From: an uncultured Allomuricauda sp.
GTDB lineage: Bacteria > Bacteroidota > Bacteroidia > Flavobacteriales > Flavobacteriaceae
Assembly (NCBI RefSeq): GCF_947501165.1
Contig: NZ_CANMUU010000001.1
Location: 992,001-1,056,000, forward strand
DNA length: 64,000 bases
Reading direction: 5' to 3'
Shown here piece by piece: positions 61,986-64,000 of this stretch. Position numbers and translations under genes: made by a program. How positions within the stretch are numbered: the first letter of the stretch is position 1; each line of letters opens with the position of its first letter. Under the pieces are notes generated by a model. That model was not told where the DNA came from. It worked only from the letters and a program-made list of their open reading frames with translations, and ran no database searches.

Positions 61986-62756
61986 TCAGTTAGGGATGGA
62001 ATACCCATACTGTTTCAGTATTTTTTGGGCTTCTTGGGAGAAGAGAAAATCATAAAAAGCAAGTGCTTCTTTAGAAGCGCCATTTTCTTTCTTTATAAGG
62101 CTCGCACTTTGAAGAAGTCTTGGATAAGATTCCTCTGCAAGAGCAATCCAATGACCCTTGTTTTTCATTTCTGCTGAAAGCACAACCGCCATGGAGGTAA
62201 AACCAATTTCAGCGGATTTTGAAGTTATGAATTGGTTGGTTTGTGCAATACTCTCCCCATATACTAGTTTTCCAACCACGCTTTCATAAAACGGTTGATT
62301 TCTCAGAACGGACAAGGCAGCTACGCCATAAGGCGCGGTTTTGGGATTGGCTATGGCTATATGCTGGACCGTATCCGTCTGAAGCAGAGAAAGAGAAGGA
62401 GTCAACTCTTCCAATACTGTCCAAAGTACTAATTTCCCCTCAGCATAAATCTTCGGCTTTCCTTCTGTTTTGTGGGTTATATATAATTCTTCTGGGTATT
62501 TTATATCTGCTGATATAAAAACATCATAAGGGGCACCTTGCTGAATTTGGGCAGTTAGTTTTCCTGATGATCCTAAAATAAGCTCGCAGTCAATGTTTGT
62601 CTTGTTGGAAAAGCCGTCCGCAATTGATTTCATGGCAAACTGCATGTTGGCCGCAACAGCTAACGTAACTTTTGGTTTTGAATTGGCCGATTCATTACAG
62701 CTTACAAAAGCTAGAATTGAAAGAAAAAGTAAGCACCTAAAAGACATCCTCATCAT
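61986..62756 (-). CDS. modA: Molybdate-binding lipoprotein
   Basis: 256 residues from ATG 62756. Lipobox FVSC anchors it. Class II periplasmic binding protein with ModA motifs 'VTLAAAN-type' start ('VTLAVAANMQFAMKSIADGF'), 'ELILGSSGKLTAQIQQGAPY' and 'DVFISADIKYPEEL'. ATG 62747 is also possible, and a -7 box at 62763-62770 would give a very short leader. First gene of modABC. Confidence 0.93.
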   Translation of the reverse strand: MMRMSFRCLLFLSILAFVSCNESANSKPKVTLAVAANMQFAMKSIADGFSNKTNIDCELILGSSGKLTAQIQQGAPYDVFISADIKYPEELYITHKTEGKPKIYAEGKLVLWTVLEELTPSLSLLQTDTVQHIAIANPKTAPYGVAALSVLRNQPFYESVVGKLVYGESIAQTNQFITSKSAEIGFTSMAVVLSAEMKNKGHWIALAEESYPRLLQSASLIKKENGASKEALAFYDFLFSQEAQKILKQYGYSIPN

Positions 62757-62762
62757 GAGAAT

Positions 62763-62770
62763 CAAAAATA
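62763..62770 (-). promoter_or_regulatory. -7 promoter element TATTTTTG for modA
   Basis: Exact TAnnTTTG match on the minus strand, 7 bases before ATG 62756 and 16 before ATG 62747; favours the second start or a leaderless transcript. Confidence 0.38.
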
Positions 62771-62791
62771 CGCTTTAAAGAAAGAAAAGAA

Positions 62792-63685
62792 CTAGGGTCT
62801 TGGCTTGGGTTTTTTACTGCTTAAATACACCCCGAACAAAACCAAACAGGTGGCCAATATTTTCACGAAAGTTAACTGGTCTTTTCCTGAAAAAAGAGCA
62901 AAAAAGATTCCAAAAAGAGGTTGTAGGTAAACAAAGGCACCCACAGTGGATGCTTTTAATTGTGTCAATGCAAAAACATTGAAAAGATAGGTCAAAAAGG
63001 TAGTTCCTATTACCACAAAAGCAATGGAACCATAGACCCAAAGCGGCATGGATGACCATTGTATTTCCAAAAACTCGGGTAACGTTATCGGGAAATTGAT
63101 AATGAGCGCAATGGTAAAAAGCCAACGCATCAAAGTAAAGGGGTGATATTTTTCAATCAAGGTTTTGGCCACAATCAAATAAGCTCCGTAGGAAGTTGCA
63201 TTCACAATAAAGAGAAAGTTGCCCAATGGAATATTTGGGGCATCACCTCTTATTTCAGCACCAAACAAAATGAGGGCCAATGCACCAACAAACCCAAGAA
63301 AAATGCCAAGCCCTTTGTTGAGTGTTATACGTTCGCTTAGGAAAAGAGCAGATAGGATAACCACAATGATTGGGGTTATGGTGACCAAAACAGCGCTATT
63401 AATTGGAGTTGATAGTTGAAGGCCCTTAAAGAAAGCAAGCATGTTGATGACCATACCCAGTATGGCACATACAAGAACCCTGAGCCAGTCTTTTTTTTCT
63501 ATTTTTTCCTTGGGAGCGAACAACGAAAAAATCCAAAATAGCGCTGAAGCACCTACCACCCGAAGCATTATAAAACCAAAAGGCTTTATATAGGTAGGCA
63601 TAACCCCTTTGGCAATGGTATGGTTTATGCCGTAAATGGTGGTGGCCCCAACAGCGGCCAATATGGCCAATGTGCGTTTGTTCAT
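62792..63685 (-). CDS. EamA/DMT-family transporter
   Basis: 297 residues with ten membrane helices in two EamA repeats ('TIYGINHTIAKGVMPTYIKP', 'LAFFKGLQLSTPINSAVLVT', 'GTTFLTYLFNVFALTQLKAS'). Drug/metabolite exporter superfamily, substrate unknown. It overlaps the ArsC-like gene by four bases. Confidence 0.92.
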   Translation of the reverse strand: MNKRTLAILAAVGATTIYGINHTIAKGVMPTYIKPFGFIMLRVVGASALFWIFSLFAPKEKIEKKDWLRVLVCAILGMVINMLAFFKGLQLSTPINSAVLVTITPIIVVILSALFLSERITLNKGLGIFLGFVGALALILFGAEIRGDAPNIPLGNFLFIVNATSYGAYLIVAKTLIEKYHPFTLMRWLFTIALIINFPITLPEFLEIQWSSMPLWVYGSIAFVVIGTTFLTYLFNVFALTQLKASTVGAFVYLQPLFGIFFALFSGKDQLTFVKILATCLVLFGVYLSSKKPKPRP

Positions 63686-64000
63686 CCGTGTAATGCTTCC
63701 TTGGCGGCTTGAACCACTTTTTTGGAGTTTCCGATAAAAATTTGATTATCTAATATCAAAACAGGTCTTTTCAAAAAGGTATAATGATCCAATATCAGGT
63801 CTTTGTAATCTTGCTCGGTAAGTTCTTTTTCATGTAATCCTCTTTGGCGAAACAACATGGCTCTTCTGCTAAAAAGAGCTTCATGACTCTCAGCCAAGTT
63901 TTTCATTTGTTCCAGCTGTGCAGGGGTTATGGGTTGTGTTTTTATTTCTTGGAGCTCAAGATCATCCAAAGGTTGCAATTCCTTTAAGATTCTTTGACAT
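63682..64000 (-). CDS. ArsC/Spx-family thioredoxin-like protein (5' truncated)
   Basis: The gene runs off the right edge; the frame stays open to base 63998 and reads '...CQRILKEL', the family's N-terminal Cys region. 'TFLKRPVLILDNQIFIGNSK' matches the cis-Pro segment of ArsC-like proteins. It may be an arsenate reductase-like or Spx-like redox protein. A TTG at 63978 is not the start. Followed by the EamA transporter (ATGA). Confidence 0.85.
   Translation of the reverse strand, partial: CQRILKELQPLDDLELQEIKTQPITPAQLEQMKNLAESHEALFSRRAMLFRQRGLHEKELTEQDYKDLILDHYTFLKRPVLILDNQIFIGNSKKVVQAAKEALHG

Noticed and set aside
1-64000. tRNA, rRNA, insertion sequences, phage or attachment sites
   Set aside because: None seen by eye; a tRNAscan or IS search could still find a weak case.

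Overview
The window reads as a stretch of chromosome from a marine-type member of the Bacteroidota, most likely family Flavobacteriaceae. The evidence is a complete Bacteroides aerotolerance (bat) operon, a very large secreted protein with a type IX secretion (T9SS) C-terminal sorting domain, Bacteroidota-style lipoproteins, AT-rich DNA with A-rich leaders instead of clear Shine-Dalgarno sites, and many matches to the Bacteroidota -7 promoter element TAnnTTTG. I see no phage, insertion sequence, CRISPR array, tRNA or rRNA. Genus is not claimed.

Layout. 1-3.1 kb: end of an AraC regulator, an AhpD-like protein, a cupredoxin-like protein, a TetR regulator and a small membrane exporter. 3.1-8.7 kb: DNA polymerase IV back to back with a CYTH protein, a YCII-like lipoprotein, an AEC permease paired with a Tat-signalled aminotransferase, and pheS. 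9-13.5 kb: SulP transporter / beta-carbonic anhydrase / SulP transporter, probably for bicarbonate. 13.6-22.7 kb: the minus-strand MoxR-DUF58-BatD-like-BatA-BatB-BatC-BatD-BatE operon. 22.8-25.6 kb: aldo/keto reductase, SDR and AlbA_2 (Schlafen-like) ATP-binding protein. 25.6-28.5 kb: amylosucrase and fructokinase, a sucrose-splitting pair.

28.7-34.8 kb: a ~2035-residue T9SS-secreted metzincin-like protein with anchor-type repeats and a recently duplicated C-terminal module. It is followed by two gene-poor gaps around a metallophosphatase, then a collagen-like surface lipoprotein. 37-40.4 kb: 3-hydroxyanthranilate dioxygenase, DUF1304, ALDH7-type dehydrogenase, CAP protein. 40.6-47.8 kb: CvpA, two small proteins, glpD, a PDZ-alpha/beta hydrolase, a membrane LytTR regulator, gpsA and a lipoprotein. 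48-51.6 kb: AraC regulator, PhyH dioxygenase, third SulP transporter.

51.6-55.4 kb holds a compact four-gene module: a membrane-tethered HTH regulator with a lectin-like ectodomain heads an operon with a lipocalin-like and a DinB-fold secreted protein, opposite a secreted protein with a similar lectin-like fold. This is the best candidate for an undescribed system. 55.4-64 kb: AAC(6')-like acetyltransferase, cytochrome c, YheT-type hydrolase, bestrophin, UBP zinc finger, nitronate monooxygenase, thioesterase, molybdate ABC transporter modABC, an EamA transporter and a truncated ArsC-family protein.

The genome is packed tightly. Nine convergent gene pairs lie within about 20 bp, and two share palindromic stop codons. 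Many operon genes overlap by 1-4 bases. All functional calls rest on sequence motifs read by eye; no database search was run.
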